Shown: positions 29,448-39,552 of the stretch, piece after piece | Layout of the letters: every line of letters begins with the position of its first letter | How positions within the stretch are numbered: the first letter of the stretch is position 1 | Assembly (NCBI RefSeq): GCF_014596725.1 | Contig: NZ_JACVEG010000003.1 | Coordinates: 265,884 to 329,883, forward strand | DNA: 64,000 nt | Direction: 5' to 3' | Source: Vibrio sp. Y2-5 | GTDB lineage: Bacteria; Pseudomonadota; Gammaproteobacteria; Enterobacterales; Vibrionaceae | Position numbers and translations under genes: made by a program | The notes under the pieces: generated by a model | What the model saw: the letters and a program-made list of their open reading frames with translations, nothing else | What the model was told of the DNA's origin: nothing | The model's database searches: none

Positions 29448-30095
29448 TTAGTTTTTGATCAACCAAACCTCTTCTGAAAATCTCGATAAACCTTTTTTGG
29501 CTCTTTTTGGATGCTGTGCGTTCGCACTATCCTGATGCAACCTTTCAACCGAGAATTCCGCAAACAGTTGCTCTATTTCACCTTGAGGAACACTGAACGG
29601 AGGCCCAGCCATTTCGTGTTGTTCGTAGTCCAAAGTGACTAACAGAATACGTCCCCCTGGATTTAGCAACGACTTGAGTCTTTCTATATACTCTTTACGC
29701 ATCTCTTCAGGCAACGCAATAAGCGCAGCTCTATCGTAAACAATATCGTATGTCTCTACAGGCGCTGTGAAATAGTCACCGGTGTAAATCGATAGTTCGT
29801 CAAACTGATACAACTCGTGGTGCGCATTCAGTTGAATCACTAACGGAGTATAAAAATGTTCAGCAAAAAAAGAACGAACAGCAATAGAGCTTAGTTCCAC
29901 ACCATGCACTTGATTATGCTTTGTTGCCAACCACACTAAATCTTCACTTTTACCACATAAAGGAACAAAGACTTTTTCTTCTCTTTTAGGCTCGGTTCTG
30001 TGCCAGTGTTCTATCAATAGCGGATTGACGTCTTCAAGATGGAAACCAATCTGGTTGGACGCCCACTTGCTGTGCCAGAATTCAGGATCTTTCAT
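29448..30095 (-). CDS. tpm: Thiopurine S-methyltransferase
   Basis: 215 residues. It begins [19 protein letters not shown], the TPMT family opening, and carries [16 protein letters not shown] (SAM-binding motif, about residues 42-57), [13 protein letters not shown] and [17 protein letters not shown]. In bacteria such enzymes methylate thiopurines or tellurite/selenite species; the physiological substrate is not defined. The ATG at 30095 has GAGAG six bases upstream. Confidence 0.9.
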   Translation of the reverse strand: MKDPEFWHSKWASNQIGFHLEDVNPLLIEHWHRTEPKREEKVFVPLCGKSEDLVWLATKHNQVHGVELSSIAVRSFFAEHFYTPLVIQLNAHHELYQFDELSIYTGDYFTAPVETYDIVYDRAALIALPEEMRKEYIERLKSLLNPGGRILLVTLDYEQHEMAGPPFSVPQGEIEQLFAEFSVERLHQDSANAQHPKRAKKGLSRFSEEVWLIKN

Positions 30096-30414
30096 CAACA
30101 CTCTCTAAATATGTTTAGCTTGTTACCGCATAAGGTTAACCATTTCTCATTTACAGAGATAGTCAAATTTTACTCAGCATAAGAAGAAACATTCATTTAC
30201 AACCGATTAGGGAACTCTAAACACCAGTTAATACTCTTATCTACACAAGCTAAAAATGTGAACTGATAGACAATAACTATATTGAGTCGGCTGCTTAGAT
30301 TGAATTCAACGCATACAGCCCCATTTCACTAATACAGCTTCTTGAAATTTGTTAACTGAAAAACGCGCCTTTAAATGCCACTTTTGATTTTTCAGCACAA
30401 ACCAAGGAGAGTGA
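30096..30414. other. Intergenic region, no gene seen
   Basis: About 319 bases between divergent genes. AT-rich upstream sequence for tpm and the RelA/SpoT-like gene; no hairpin, operator or RNA gene was recognised. Confidence 0.5.
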
Positions 30415-31188
30415 ATGAGCCAGTTCCTGCGCACTGCGGCTTTAATGCTTCTAGTATTGAGCCGAGCACCGGCATTCGCAGCTGTGCCCCCTACCATGCC
30501 AGCAGAGGCACAGGGCGGTGAATTTGAAAATCAACTCACCTCTAAGCGCTTTAAACACAGCTTAAGCGGTTTATATTCTATTTCCAGCACACAAGAATCC
30601 GTATATCAACCCTATACCGACTTCGATGTTCTTTACAGCAAATCACACTACGCGCAGGCAGAGCTCGAAACCTTATGTAAAAGTACTGCGCTATTAACCT
30701 CAACCGAAGCCTACTTTGCGGGCGTGAAATCTGCTCAGCGAGCCAAAGTAAAAGTTCTTACCGAACTTGATGGTGACGTCACTCGTATCACCGACTTAGC
30801 ACGAGCAACCATTGTAGCGAACGATGTATCCAGTCTTATGGATGCGTATGAGACACTAAGCAAAGAAGCAACGATAGTTAAAGTGAAGAATCGCTTTAAA
30901 TCTCCCGCTCCTTCTGGCTATCGCGATTTGAATATTCTTATCGAGTTACCTAAGACGGGTATTATTGCGGAAGTGCAATTTCACTTAAAAGCGATTGCCG
31001 ATGTAAAGAGTGGCGCAGAGCATAAGCTTTATGAACAAATCCAGCACATTGAACGTGTTGCAAAACGAGAACAACGTCCATTAACTTCACTCGAAACAGC
31101 CAAGATCAAACGTATGCGTAGTGAATCGAAAAACCTCTATCAGCAGGCTTGGCAACCCTACATCACCACTCATATTCAAGCAGCATAA
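30415..31188 (+). CDS. Exported RelA/SpoT-like domain protein
   Basis: A 257-residue protein. Residues 1-22 form a Sec signal peptide (TAALMLLVLSRAPAFA, cleavage near residue 22). The rest aligns by eye with the RelA/SpoT nucleotidyltransferase fold: D127 in TDLARATIV, GYRDLN at 168-173 (cf. GYxSLH) and the AEVQFH strand with E186 and Q188 (cf. EVQIRT). The two acidic metal ligands are therefore present, but the canonical G and R of the first motif and the Arg after Q are changed. AAGGAG precedes the ATG. No HD hydrolase or regulatory domain and no adjacent immunity-like gene is seen. Function is unknown; the domain call is moderately sure and export is probable. Confidence 0.65.
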   Translation: MSQFLRTAALMLLVLSRAPAFAAVPPTMPAEAQGGEFENQLTSKRFKHSLSGLYSISSTQESVYQPYTDFDVLYSKSHYAQAELETLCKSTALLTSTEAYFAGVKSAQRAKVKVLTELDGDVTRITDLARATIVANDVSSLMDAYETLSKEATIVKVKNRFKSPAPSGYRDLNILIELPKTGIIAEVQFHLKAIADVKSGAEHKLYEQIQHIERVAKREQRPLTSLETAKIKRMRSESKNLYQQAWQPYITTHIQAA

Positions 31189-31240
31189 AAACTTCAACCA
31201 CCGTCAAAGGTGGTTGATACTTCATAGAACACTTCATATA

Positions 31241-31271
31241 AAACAAAAGACCACGCGATATGGCGTGGTCT
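31241..31271 (-). terminator. Terminator after ihfA
   Basis: On the minus strand, GACCACGCCATATCGCGTGGTC is followed by TTTTGTTTT. A second hairpin, TCAACCACC-GTCAAA-GGTGGTTGA, lies at 31194-31217 just after the RelA/SpoT-like gene but lacks a T tract. Confidence 0.85.
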
Positions 31272-31282
31272 AATACTGGCGA

Positions 31283-31579
31283 CTATTTCGCGACTTTTAT
31301 GTTCTCAACGCGGGCTTTTAATTTTTGCCCCGGACGGAACGTAACAACTCGTCGAGCGGTAATCGGAATGTCTTCACCCGTTTTTGGATTTCGACCAGGA
31401 CGTTCATTCTTGTCTCGTAAATCAAAATTACCAAAACCGGAGAGTTTTACCTGTTCGCCACTTTCTAGTGCTTTACGAATTTCTTCAAAAAACACTTCAA
31501 CCGTTTCCTTGGCATCCCGTTTGCTAAACCCGAGTTTTTCGAACAGGTTTTCAGCCAATTCGGCCTTTGTGAGCGCCAT
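31283..31579 (-). CDS. ihfA: Integration host factor subunit alpha
   Basis: 98 residues, almost identical in layout to E. coli IhfA (99). [17 protein letters not shown] opens the dimerisation helices; [21 protein letters not shown] includes the beta-arm with the DNA-intercalating proline. It forms a heterodimer with IhfB and bends DNA at specific sites. It lies downstream of pheST, as usual, but is separated from pheT by a terminator and about 400 bases, so it should have its own promoter. Confidence 0.97.
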   Translation of the reverse strand: MALTKAELAENLFEKLGFSKRDAKETVEVFFEEIRKALESGEQVKLSGFGNFDLRDKNERPGRNPKTGEDIPITARRVVTFRPGQKLKARVENIKVAK

Positions 31580-31970
31580 AAAACTTCCCTCAAAGCTATG
31601 TTAAACCTTGCTGTCCTACGACAGCGCCAGAGCAATTTTGCTTAGCCAATCAACGACATATCAGCTTTACGAGAAAAGTGTATGCCAAGCTTATGATTTT
31701 CGCCAACTTTTTTATTTAACGCGAACTTGCTAAAGCATTAAATCACACACATATAATTCTGATGGGAGCATAATTTAAAACTAAAAAACCGATAATGAAA
31801 AACATAAACAACGCAAAAAAACTTAAATGCGTTTATTTTTAAGAATTTTAATCTTATTGCATGATTTTGAAAATTTTTTCGACCATACCAGAACAATTTA
31901 GATATTTATCAATAAATTACATTTTTCCTAAACTGGAGACAATTCAATGTTGGTTTCTCAACATTACAGC
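31580..31970 (-). promoter_or_regulatory. ihfA upstream region with an IHF consensus site
   Basis: An AT-rich 390-base gap. TATCAATAAATTA at 31907-31919 fits the IHF consensus WATCAANNNNTTR exactly and has A/T tracts beside it. E. coli ihfA is autoregulated, but this site is far (about 330 bases) from the start codon and chance matches are common in AT-rich DNA. Confidence 0.35.
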
Positions 31971-32001
31971 GAAAAAAAAGCAGGTTATACAACCTGCTTT
32001 T
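31971..32001 (-). terminator. Terminator after pheT
   Basis: On the minus strand, AAAGCAGGTT-GTAT-AACCTGCTTTTTTTT; stem plus eight T residues, 25 bases beyond the pheT stop. Confidence 0.9.
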
Positions 32002-32025
32002 ATGCGTGAATATATTTAGTTGAAA

Positions 32026-34413
32026 TTAGTCACGTAGACTAGCACCAAACTGTTCAGATACCGCTTTAACGATAGCTTCTACTGCTGCAGCAATATCCGC
32101 TTCTTCCAGCGTACGTTCAACTGATTGTAGCGTCAGTGCGATAGCAAGGCTCTTCTTGCCTTCTTCCACACCTTTACCTACGTATACATCGAACAGTTTT
32201 GCTTCTTTTAGAAGTTCGCCGCCAGATACGTAACAAGCAGAGACAATATCACCAGATGCAATGTTTTCATCAACAACAACCGCAATGTCACGACGGTTTG
32301 AAGGGAACTTCGACACAGAAGCGGCTTCAGGAATCACACGCGAATTAATTGCATTCCACTCGATTTCGAATACTACTGTGCGACCGTTCAGGCCAAACTT
32401 ACGCTCAAGTTCTGGGTGAACAGTACCAATCACACCCACTTGTTTACCATCTACGATAATCGCAGCAGATTGACCTGGGTGTAGCGCAGGATGACGAGTC
32501 GCAGCAAAGCTGTAAGCTTTTTCATTCGCAGAGAGCTCGAGAATAGCTTCTAGATCGCCTTTCAAGTCGAAGAAATCAACCGTTGCCGTTTCAATACCCC
32601 AGTGCTCTTCACCGCGAGTACCCGCAATAACACCTGCAAGCATCGGCTCTTGGCGCATGCCGTTTTCTGCCGTCTCACATGGGATGAAACGTAGACCATA
32701 TTCGAACAGACGAACACGTGGTTGCTGACGTTTTTGGTTGTGAACAACGGTGTTTAGCAGACCTTGAATAAGACCTAAACGCATCGCTGACATATCCGCA
32801 GAAATTGGGAATGGCAGAATGAGAGGTTCAACATCGTTAACGATCAGTTTTTGTTGCTCAGGTTCAACGAAGCTGTATGTGATTGCTTCGTGGTAACCAC
32901 GGTCAACAAGAAGGTCACGAACGCGTTTAAGCGGTAGATTCGCTTCTTTGTGATCATTCATGTTTAGCGCAGCAACTGGTGCTTGGTTTGGAATATTGTT
33001 GTAACCGTAGATACGACCAACTTCTTCAATCAAATCTTGCTCAATCGCAATATCGAAACGCCATGTTGGTGCGGTTGCAGTCCAACCAGCTTCTGTCGCT
33101 TCAACAGACATACCAAGACGCTCTAAGATCTCAACCACTTCTGCATCTGCAATGTGGTGGCCTAGAAGGTTATCAAGTTTAGTACGACGTAGTGATACTG
33201 TATTTGGTTTAGGTAGGTCTGCTTCAGACTCAACCGCAACAACAGGTGCTACTTCACCACCACAGATGTCAACTAGAAGCTGAGTAGCACGTTCCATTGC
33301 GTTTACTTGTAGTGCGAAATCCACTCCACGTTCAAAACGCATTGAAGAATCAGTGTGCAAACCGTAGCTACGAGCGCGACCACGGATATGGTCTGGAGCA
33401 AAGAATGCACACTCTAACAGCACGTCTTTAGTTTCAGTGCTAACGCCTGAACCTTCACCACCGAAGATACCTGCAATCGCAAGAGCTTGTTTGTGGTCAG
33501 CAACAACTAGCGTGTTGTCGTTTAGTTCAGCTTCTGTACCATCTAGAAGAGTTAGCTTCTCGCCCTGCTCTGCCATACGCACAACAATTCCACCTTCAAC
33601 TTTTGCTAAGTCGAACGCGTGCATTGGTTGACCTTGCTCTAGAAGAATGTAGTTTGTGATGTCTACAACTGGATCGATTGAACGAATACCACAACGACGT
33701 AGCTTTTCTTGCATCCAAAGTGGCGTTTCAGCTTGTACGTTTACGTTCTTGATAACACGACCAAGATAACGTGGACATGCCGCTGGTGCTTTCACTTCGA
33801 TAGAAACTACATCATCGATTGAAGGTGCAACTGGCGCTACTGGAGGTTCAGTGACGTCTGCGCGGTTTAGAACACCCACTTCACGAGCCATACCACGAAT
33901 GCTGAAGCAGTCAGCGCGGTTTGCAGTTAAATCGACATCAACTGTTACGTCATTTAGACCTAAGAACTCACGGAAATCGGTACCGATAACCGCATCTTCA
34001 GCCAACTCCATGATGCCTTCTGACTCAACATCGATACCAAGTTCAGAGAATGAACAAAGCATGCCGTGCGAAGGTTGACCACGTAGTTTTGCTTTTTTGA
34101 TTTTGAAATCGCCCGGAAGTACAGCACCTACAGTTGCAACAGCAACTTTAAGGCCTTGACGGCAGTTTGGTGCGCCACAAACGATGTCTAAAAGTTCTTC
34201 TTCACCCACGTCAACTTTAGTCACGCGTAGTTTGTCTGCATCTGGATGCTGACCACACTCAACAACGTGACCGACTTTTACGCCAGTGAATTCGCCAGCC
34301 ACTGGAAGTACGTCGTCGACTTCTAGACCAGCCATAGTGATTTGGTGCGTTAGTTCGTCAGTAGTAACCGCTGGGTTTACCCACTCACGAAGCCATGATT
34401 CGCTGAATTTCAT
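32026..34413 (-). CDS. pheT: Phenylalanyl-tRNA synthetase beta subunit
   Basis: 795 residues, same as E. coli PheT. It begins [14 protein letters not shown], has the tRNA-binding (EMAP-like) domain with [21 protein letters not shown] (about residues 51-71), the B3/B4 editing region ([24 protein letters not shown]), B5, and the C-terminal anticodon-recognition domain ending [10 protein letters not shown]. It pairs with PheS to form the (alpha-beta)2 synthetase. The gene follows pheS by 18 bases. Confidence 0.97.
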   Translation of the reverse strand: MKFSESWLREWVNPAVTTDELTHQITMAGLEVDDVLPVAGEFTGVKVGHVVECGQHPDADKLRVTKVDVGEEELLDIVCGAPNCRQGLKVAVATVGAVLPGDFKIKKAKLRGQPSHGMLCSFSELGIDVESEGIMELAEDAVIGTDFREFLGLNDVTVDVDLTANRADCFSIRGMAREVGVLNRADVTEPPVAPVAPSIDDVVSIEVKAPAACPRYLGRVIKNVNVQAETPLWMQEKLRRCGIRSIDPVVDITNYILLEQGQPMHAFDLAKVEGGIVVRMAEQGEKLTLLDGTEAELNDNTLVVADHKQALAIAGIFGGEGSGVSTETKDVLLECAFFAPDHIRGRARSYGLHTDSSMRFERGVDFALQVNAMERATQLLVDICGGEVAPVVAVESEADLPKPNTVSLRRTKLDNLLGHHIADAEVVEILERLGMSVEATEAGWTATAPTWRFDIAIEQDLIEEVGRIYGYNNIPNQAPVAALNMNDHKEANLPLKRVRDLLVDRGYHEAITYSFVEPEQQKLIVNDVEPLILPFPISADMSAMRLGLIQGLLNTVVHNQKRQQPRVRLFEYGLRFIPCETAENGMRQEPMLAGVIAGTRGEEHWGIETATVDFFDLKGDLEAILELSANEKAYSFAATRHPALHPGQSAAIIVDGKQVGVIGTVHPELERKFGLNGRTVVFEIEWNAINSRVIPEAASVSKFPSNRRDIAVVVDENIASGDIVSACYVSGGELLKEAKLFDVYVGKGVEEGKKSLAIALTLQSVERTLEEADIAAAVEAIVKAVSEQFGASLRD

Positions 34414-34431
34414 TGTGTATTTACCCTTGAA

Positions 34432-35706
<1,275 letters not shown>

Positions 35707-36825
35707 TTATTTGTTTTCAAATTTCGCGAAACACACTTGATTGCGTCCATGCTGTTTGGCTTGGTAGAGAGCTTTGTCAGCAAGGCTCATAAGTGCAGTA
35801 TATTCCTTCATTTCTGGATGATACTGCGCCAAACCTACACTGATACTGCCTTGCCAGTTATCTTCGCCGAATGACACTTTCAACTGATTAATCTCCGCCA
35901 GTACTTGTTGTGCGATATATAACCCACCCTCTAGGTCGGTATTAGGACAGATGACAAAAAATTCATCCCCCCCTAAGCGGCAAACAATATCATCGTTTCG
36001 AAACCTCTGTTTTAGACAACGAGAAAGCGTTATCAACACGGCATCCCCCGCTTCGTGCCCCCAAGTATCATTAACTTGCTTGAAATGATCAGCGTCAATC
36101 ATCATACAAGTGAGATTTGTGCCATCCACTTTAGCGCGCAGCAAACACTCTTGTAGCTGCTGCATTGCTTGTCGGCGATTTGGTAAAGAAGTTAGGCTGT
36201 CGGTTAAAGAGAGCTTCTCCAACTGTTTGTTGGCACGATGCAACTGGCGAGTACGTTCTTCAACTTTATCTTCAAGTGATTGATTCAAACGCACCAGCTC
36301 TTTGTTACGGGCAGACACTTGCTGAAATAGACCGTTCAACGCATTAAGAAGCGGTTCAATTGCCGCATCTCTCTCTCGTTGTTCGCGCTTATAGGCTTCA
36401 AAAGGATCTTCTCCGGCTTCAACCGCCTTGACTTGTCGAGCCATACATTGATCGATACCCAAAATATGATAAGCAAGCCAATGAATAAGAAATTCGAGTA
36501 GCAGAACCGCTGGTCGGTGATCGTCGTCGGCAATAAAAGCCTGCATGCTATTAATCTCAAGCATAAAAGAGCGATGAACCTGAATATGTTCGCTGAGATG
36601 CTCCTCAGCGATGCCCGCATTACGCATCAATTGTTCTTCTTCTTTGAAATGAAACTCGGCATAGCGTGCTAATTCAAACAGTGCCTTGCGCACATCATCT
36701 GTTGACACGTTATTCTCTGACAACAGCCCTCCGTACTGGTTAACGAACCCGACCAAATACAAGTGCTGTTCGTCAACTTCGCTGAGACCTGTTTCAAAAT
36801 GCTTATCCCACTCAAACGACTTCAT
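35707..36825 (-). CDS. Bacteriohemerythrin-diguanylate cyclase
   Basis: 372 residues. The N-terminal hemerythrin domain (about 1-135) has the diiron ligands: H in DEQH, HFKEEE, HIQVH and HWLAYHILGID. A coiled-coil linker (about 160-205) leads to a GGDEF domain with intact RLGGDEF and an RNDD inhibitory I-site five residues earlier, so it should make c-di-GMP under feedback control. It is the counterpart of the V. cholerae hemerythrin-GGDEF protein at the same locus, where iron redox state and O2 affect activity. The ATG at 36825 is preceded by AAGGAAC; the GTG at 36846 is less likely. Confidence 0.9.
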   Translation of the reverse strand: MKSFEWDKHFETGLSEVDEQHLYLVGFVNQYGGLLSENNVSTDDVRKALFELARYAEFHFKEEEQLMRNAGIAEEHLSEHIQVHRSFMLEINSMQAFIADDDHRPAVLLLEFLIHWLAYHILGIDQCMARQVKAVEAGEDPFEAYKREQRERDAAIEPLLNALNGLFQQVSARNKELVRLNQSLEDKVEERTRQLHRANKQLEKLSLTDSLTSLPNRRQAMQQLQECLLRAKVDGTNLTCMMIDADHFKQVNDTWGHEAGDAVLITLSRCLKQRFRNDDIVCRLGGDEFFVICPNTDLEGGLYIAQQVLAEINQLKVSFGEDNWQGSISVGLAQYHPEMKEYTALMSLADKALYQAKQHGRNQVCFAKFENK

Positions 36826-37090
36826 CTGTGTTTCTGTTCCTTTCACCAGTGCGAAATGTTCACACTCATATACCCATAAAATATGTAATGTTAACGTCTT
36901 TTATTTAAGCACTATACGTTAAGCAATGTTTAAAATTTTGTATTTGAAGCACAGATTGGTTCACATCTATCTGCTTGATACGACAGATTTGAAATACTTA
37001 CACACAAATTTGAAATGGTCTCACCAAGCATCTATTTCCATTTCTAACTATTCTTTTCTCAGGTATTAGCCAAAGATAAGAGCACGTTTA

Positions 37091-38167
37091 ATGAAAAAGA
37101 GATTGTGGCTTCTGTTACTCTGCGTTATTTCCATTCCTGCTCAGGCACAATATCGAGCAGAAAAGGTTATGCAAGGTTTGTTGGTTCCGTGGAGTATCAG
37201 TTTCTTAAATGAAAGCCAGGCTTTTGTTACCGAACGCAATGGGAATATTCTGCTCGTTGATTTAAACAAAGGGACAAAAACAGAATTACTTCACATTGAA
37301 GATGTTGCCGCGCAAGGACAAGGCGGTCTGCTTGATATAGCCCTATCTCCCTATGATCCCCAAACGTTTTACTTCACTTACAGTAAACGGACGAGTACTG
37401 GCGCTGATACCACATTAGCCATAGCAAAATTCAATGACGATAAAGTAATCCAGTGGAACGATCTGTTAGTCACCACTTCAAACTCTGACACTTCTCGCCA
37501 TTTTGGCAGCCGGATCAGTTTTATTGATAAGCATCTGTTTTTCACCGTGGGTGATAGAGGTAAAAGACCTAATGGTCAGGATCTTTCTACCCATGCAGGA
37601 AGCATTCTTCGTCTCAATCTAGATGGTACGGTTCCTCAGGATAACCCGTTTGTTGGAGTCAAAAATACCCTCCCCGAAATCTGGAGTTATGGACATCGAA
37701 ACCCTCAAGGATTGTTCTTTGATCCACAGACTCAACACTTATGGGAAATTGAACATGGTCCTCGCGGTGGCGATGAAATAAATCTTATCAAGAAAGGGGC
37801 AAACTATGGCTGGGCTAAAGCATCCTATGGTAAGGAATATTGGGGGCCAGTAGATGTGGGCGAAAGTAAAGAAGCAGAAGGCATTAAATCACCTGCCAAA
37901 GTTTATATTCCTTCAATCGCTCCCAGTGGCTTACTACTCTACCGAGGCGACCGCTACCCTGAACTTAATGGAAAACTCTTAACCGGAGCCTTAAAGCTTA
38001 CACACATCAATGTGATTACCATGGATGAGAACCAATCCGCGATTAAAGAAGAGAGATTGCTGGAAGATCTGCAAGAACGAATCAGAGATATCAAACTCTC
38101 CCCTGACGGCTGGATCTATTTCACTACCGACAGCGGCAACATATATCGCCTAATACCTGAGAGTTAA
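37091..38167 (+). CDS. PQQ-dependent soluble aldose sugar dehydrogenase (YliI/Asd-like)
   Basis: A 358-residue six-bladed beta-propeller with an N-terminal signal peptide (cleavage near SIPAQA-QYR). Family blocks: LLVPWSISFLNE, GGLLDIALSPYDP, RHFGSRISFI, YGHRNPQGLFFDP (about residues 197-209) and WEIEHGPRGGDEIN (about 216-229), holding the catalytic His and PQQ-site residues. It would oxidise aldose sugars in the periplasm using PQQ and calcium. No PQQ synthesis genes are in the window. Confidence 0.85.
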   Translation: MKKRLWLLLLCVISIPAQAQYRAEKVMQGLLVPWSISFLNESQAFVTERNGNILLVDLNKGTKTELLHIEDVAAQGQGGLLDIALSPYDPQTFYFTYSKRTSTGADTTLAIAKFNDDKVIQWNDLLVTTSNSDTSRHFGSRISFIDKHLFFTVGDRGKRPNGQDLSTHAGSILRLNLDGTVPQDNPFVGVKNTLPEIWSYGHRNPQGLFFDPQTQHLWEIEHGPRGGDEINLIKKGANYGWAKASYGKEYWGPVDVGESKEAEGIKSPAKVYIPSIAPSGLLLYRGDRYPELNGKLLTGALKLTHINVITMDENQSAIKEERLLEDLQERIRDIKLSPDGWIYFTTDSGNIYRLIPES

Positions 38168-38225
38168 ATTGGATGATAGATTTCAGACATAAAAAAACCT
38201 CGAAAATTCGAGGGTTCTTTTACTC

Positions 38226-38317
38226 TGGAGCGACACACGAGGTTCCCATTCTTTTGAACTAATAGGCGTGACCTCAACCTTGGCAAGGTTTGCGCTCTAT
38301 CAAATGAGATTGTGTAC
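38226..38317 (-). pseudogene. tRNA-Gly pseudogene, unit 1
   Basis: It keeps the acceptor 3' strand and CCA (GTGTCGCTCCA) and the anticodon arm CCTTGCCAAGG. The T arm carries an insertion of about 16 bases, and the 5' acceptor strand is altered, so the acceptor stem cannot fully pair. A terminator at 38191-38221 follows on the minus strand. Confidence 0.8.
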
Positions 38318-38367
38318 TCTGAATTTCAGGCATAAAAAAACCTCGAAAAATCGAGGCTTCTTTATTC

Positions 38368-38458
38368 TGGAGCGACACACGAGGTTCCCATTCTTTTGAA
38401 CTAATAGGCGTGACCTCAACCTTGGTAAGGTTACGCTCTACCAAATGAGATTGTGCAC
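38368..38458 (-). pseudogene. tRNA-Gly pseudogene, unit 2
   Basis: As unit 1, with the same T-arm insertion. The anticodon arm reads CCTTACCAAGG, which changes the anticodon position from GCC to ACC. Terminator at about 38332-38364. Confidence 0.8.
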
Positions 38459-38511
38459 TCTGTGAATTTCAGGCATAAAAAAACCTCGAATTAATCGAGG
38501 TTCTTTTATTC

Positions 38512-38603
38512 TGGAGCGACACACGAGGTTCCCATTCTGTTGAACTAATAGGCGTGACCTCTACCTTGGCAAGGTTTGCGCTCTATCACATGAGATTGTG
38601 TAC
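38512..38603 (-). pseudogene. tRNA-Gly pseudogene, unit 3
   Basis: As unit 1, with anticodon arm CCTTGCCAAGG and the shared T-arm insertion. It is closest to the true tRNA-Gly. Terminator at about 38475-38508. Confidence 0.8.
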
Positions 38604-38619
38604 TCTGAATTTCAGACAT

Positions 38620-38650
38620 AAAAAAACCTCGAAATAATCGAGGTTCTTTT
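38620..38650 (-). terminator. Terminator of the tRNA operon
   Basis: On the minus strand AAAAGAACCTCG-ATTATTT-CGAGGTTTTTTT directly after the last intact tRNA-Gly. The pseudo-units lie beyond it. Confidence 0.85.
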
Positions 38651-38654
38651 ACTC

Positions 38655-38730
38655 TGGAGCGACACACGAGGTTCGAACTCGTGACCTCAACCTTGGCAAG
38701 GTTGCGCTCTACCAACTGAGCTAGTGTCGC
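38655..38730 (-). tRNA. tRNA-Gly(GCC)
   Basis: 76 bases with encoded CCA. Acceptor GCGACAC/GTGTCGC, D arm AGCTCAGTTGGTAGAGC, anticodon loop with GCC, T loop TTCGAAC. Last intact gene of the operon. Confidence 0.97.
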
Positions 38731-38738
38731 AATTTGTA

Positions 38739-38825
38739 TGGTGCCCCGGGCCGGACTTGAACCGGCACGACTCGAAAGTCGAGGGATTTTAAATCCCTTG
38801 TGTCTACCAATTTCACCACCAGGGC
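38739..38825 (-). tRNA. tRNA-Leu(TAA)
   Basis: 87 bases with CCA. Acceptor GCCCTGG/CCGGGGC, anticodon loop TTTAAAA (TAA), long variable arm CGACTTTCGAGTCG, T loop TTCAAGT. Confidence 0.97.
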
Positions 38826-38887
38826 ACACAATTCTTTTTGATGACTTTTGTCATCTTGATACCGCGTTACGCCATATCAATTTAATT

Positions 38888-38963
38888 TGGAGCGACACAC
38901 GAGGTTCGAACTCGTGACCTCAACCTTGGCAAGGTTGCGCTCTACCAACTGAGCTAGTGTCGC
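38888..38963 (-). tRNA. tRNA-Gly(GCC)
   Basis: Identical to the copy at 38655-38730. Part of a perfect 233-base tandem duplication of tRNA-Gly, tRNA-Leu and the spacer. Confidence 0.97.
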
Positions 38964-38971
38964 AATTTGTA

Positions 38972-39058
38972 TGGTGCCCCGGGCCGGACTTGAACCGGCA
39001 CGACTCGAAAGTCGAGGGATTTTAAATCCCTTGTGTCTACCAATTTCACCACCAGGGC
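38972..39058 (-). tRNA. tRNA-Leu(TAA)
   Basis: Identical to the copy at 38739-38825, within the second 233-base unit. Confidence 0.97.
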
Positions 39059-39120
39059 ACACAATTCTTTTTGATGACTTTTGTCATCTTGATACCGCGT
39101 TACGCCATATCAATTTAATT

Positions 39121-39196
39121 TGGAGCGACACACGAGGTTCGAACTCGTGACCTCAACCTTGGCAAGGTTGCGCTCTACCAACTGAGCTAGTGTCGC
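39121..39196 (-). tRNA. tRNA-Gly(GCC)
   Basis: Third identical tRNA-Gly copy, directly after tRNA-Cys in the transcript. Confidence 0.97.
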
Positions 39197-39198
39197 AA

Positions 39199-39272
39199 TG
39201 GAGGCGCGTACCGGAATCGAACCGATGTACACGGATTTGCAATCCGGTGCATAACCACTCTGCTAACGCGCC
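39199..39272 (-). tRNA. tRNA-Cys(GCA)
   Basis: 74 bases with CCA. Acceptor GGCGCGT/ACGCGCC, anticodon loop with GCA, T loop TTCGATT. First gene of the tRNA operon. Confidence 0.97.
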
Positions 39273-39324
39273 TTCGACTTCAGAAAACCGCTTTAATCTA
39301 GCGTTCCTCTTGAGTACGGGATGC

Positions 39325-39352
39325 ATTCTACGGATTCGATGGAATGAGTCAA
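39325..39352 (-). promoter_or_regulatory. tRNA operon promoter
   Basis: On the minus strand TTGACT, a 16-base spacer, then TAGAAT, followed by the GC-rich discriminator GCATCCCG typical of stringently controlled stable-RNA promoters. It lies about 50 bases before tRNA-Cys. Confidence 0.75.
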
Positions 39353-39522
39353 CACAATTTTTTTGATTTTAAATCGTTTGTCTATTTTGCGTTCAAAAAG
39401 CACCAAATTGGTCAATTTGTTAGCGAAAAAGCTTATGTTTTCCATGAGATAACTGAAATAGACAACCACGAAACTGCCGCTTGCATCCCCTGATACAACG
39501 AAAGCTAAAACCCCAAGAATAA

Positions 39523-39543
39523 AAAAACGGGCTTACGCCCGCT
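39523..39543 (-). terminator. Terminator after pgsA
   Basis: On the minus strand GCGGGC-GTAA-GCCCG followed by seven T, ten bases beyond the pgsA stop. Confidence 0.85.
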
Positions 39544-39552
39544 TCTATCTGT

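Larger units (their letters stand above)
38189..38650 (-). repeat. Three tandem tRNA-Gly-derived units, period about 143 bases, each with a terminator
   Basis: Three copies of a unit (anchors at 38226, 38368 and 38512) continue at the same spacing into the true tRNA-Gly at 38655. On the minus strand each unit is a degenerate tRNA-Gly followed by a hairpin terminator of the type GAACCTCG-loop-CGAGGTTTTTTT. Copies differ at a few bases only. The hairpins also read as terminators on the plus strand, where they end the sugar dehydrogenase transcript. Confidence 0.9.
38655..39120 (-). repeat. Perfect 233-base tandem duplication (tRNA-Gly + tRNA-Leu + spacer)
   Basis: Bases 38655-38887 and 38888-39120 appear identical, including the 62-base spacer with its GATGACTTTTGTCATC hairpin. 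The third tRNA-Gly begins the next period. Confidence 0.9.

Noticed and set aside
38189..38650. CRISPR-like direct repeats
   Set aside because: The period is about 143 bases, units resemble tRNA-Gly with terminators, and there are no variable spacers or cas genes.
38545..39062. Minus-strand open frames beginning MCPGGEIGRHKGFKIPRLS
   Set aside because: They are translations of the tRNA-Leu and tRNA-Gly genes, a well-known false annotation.
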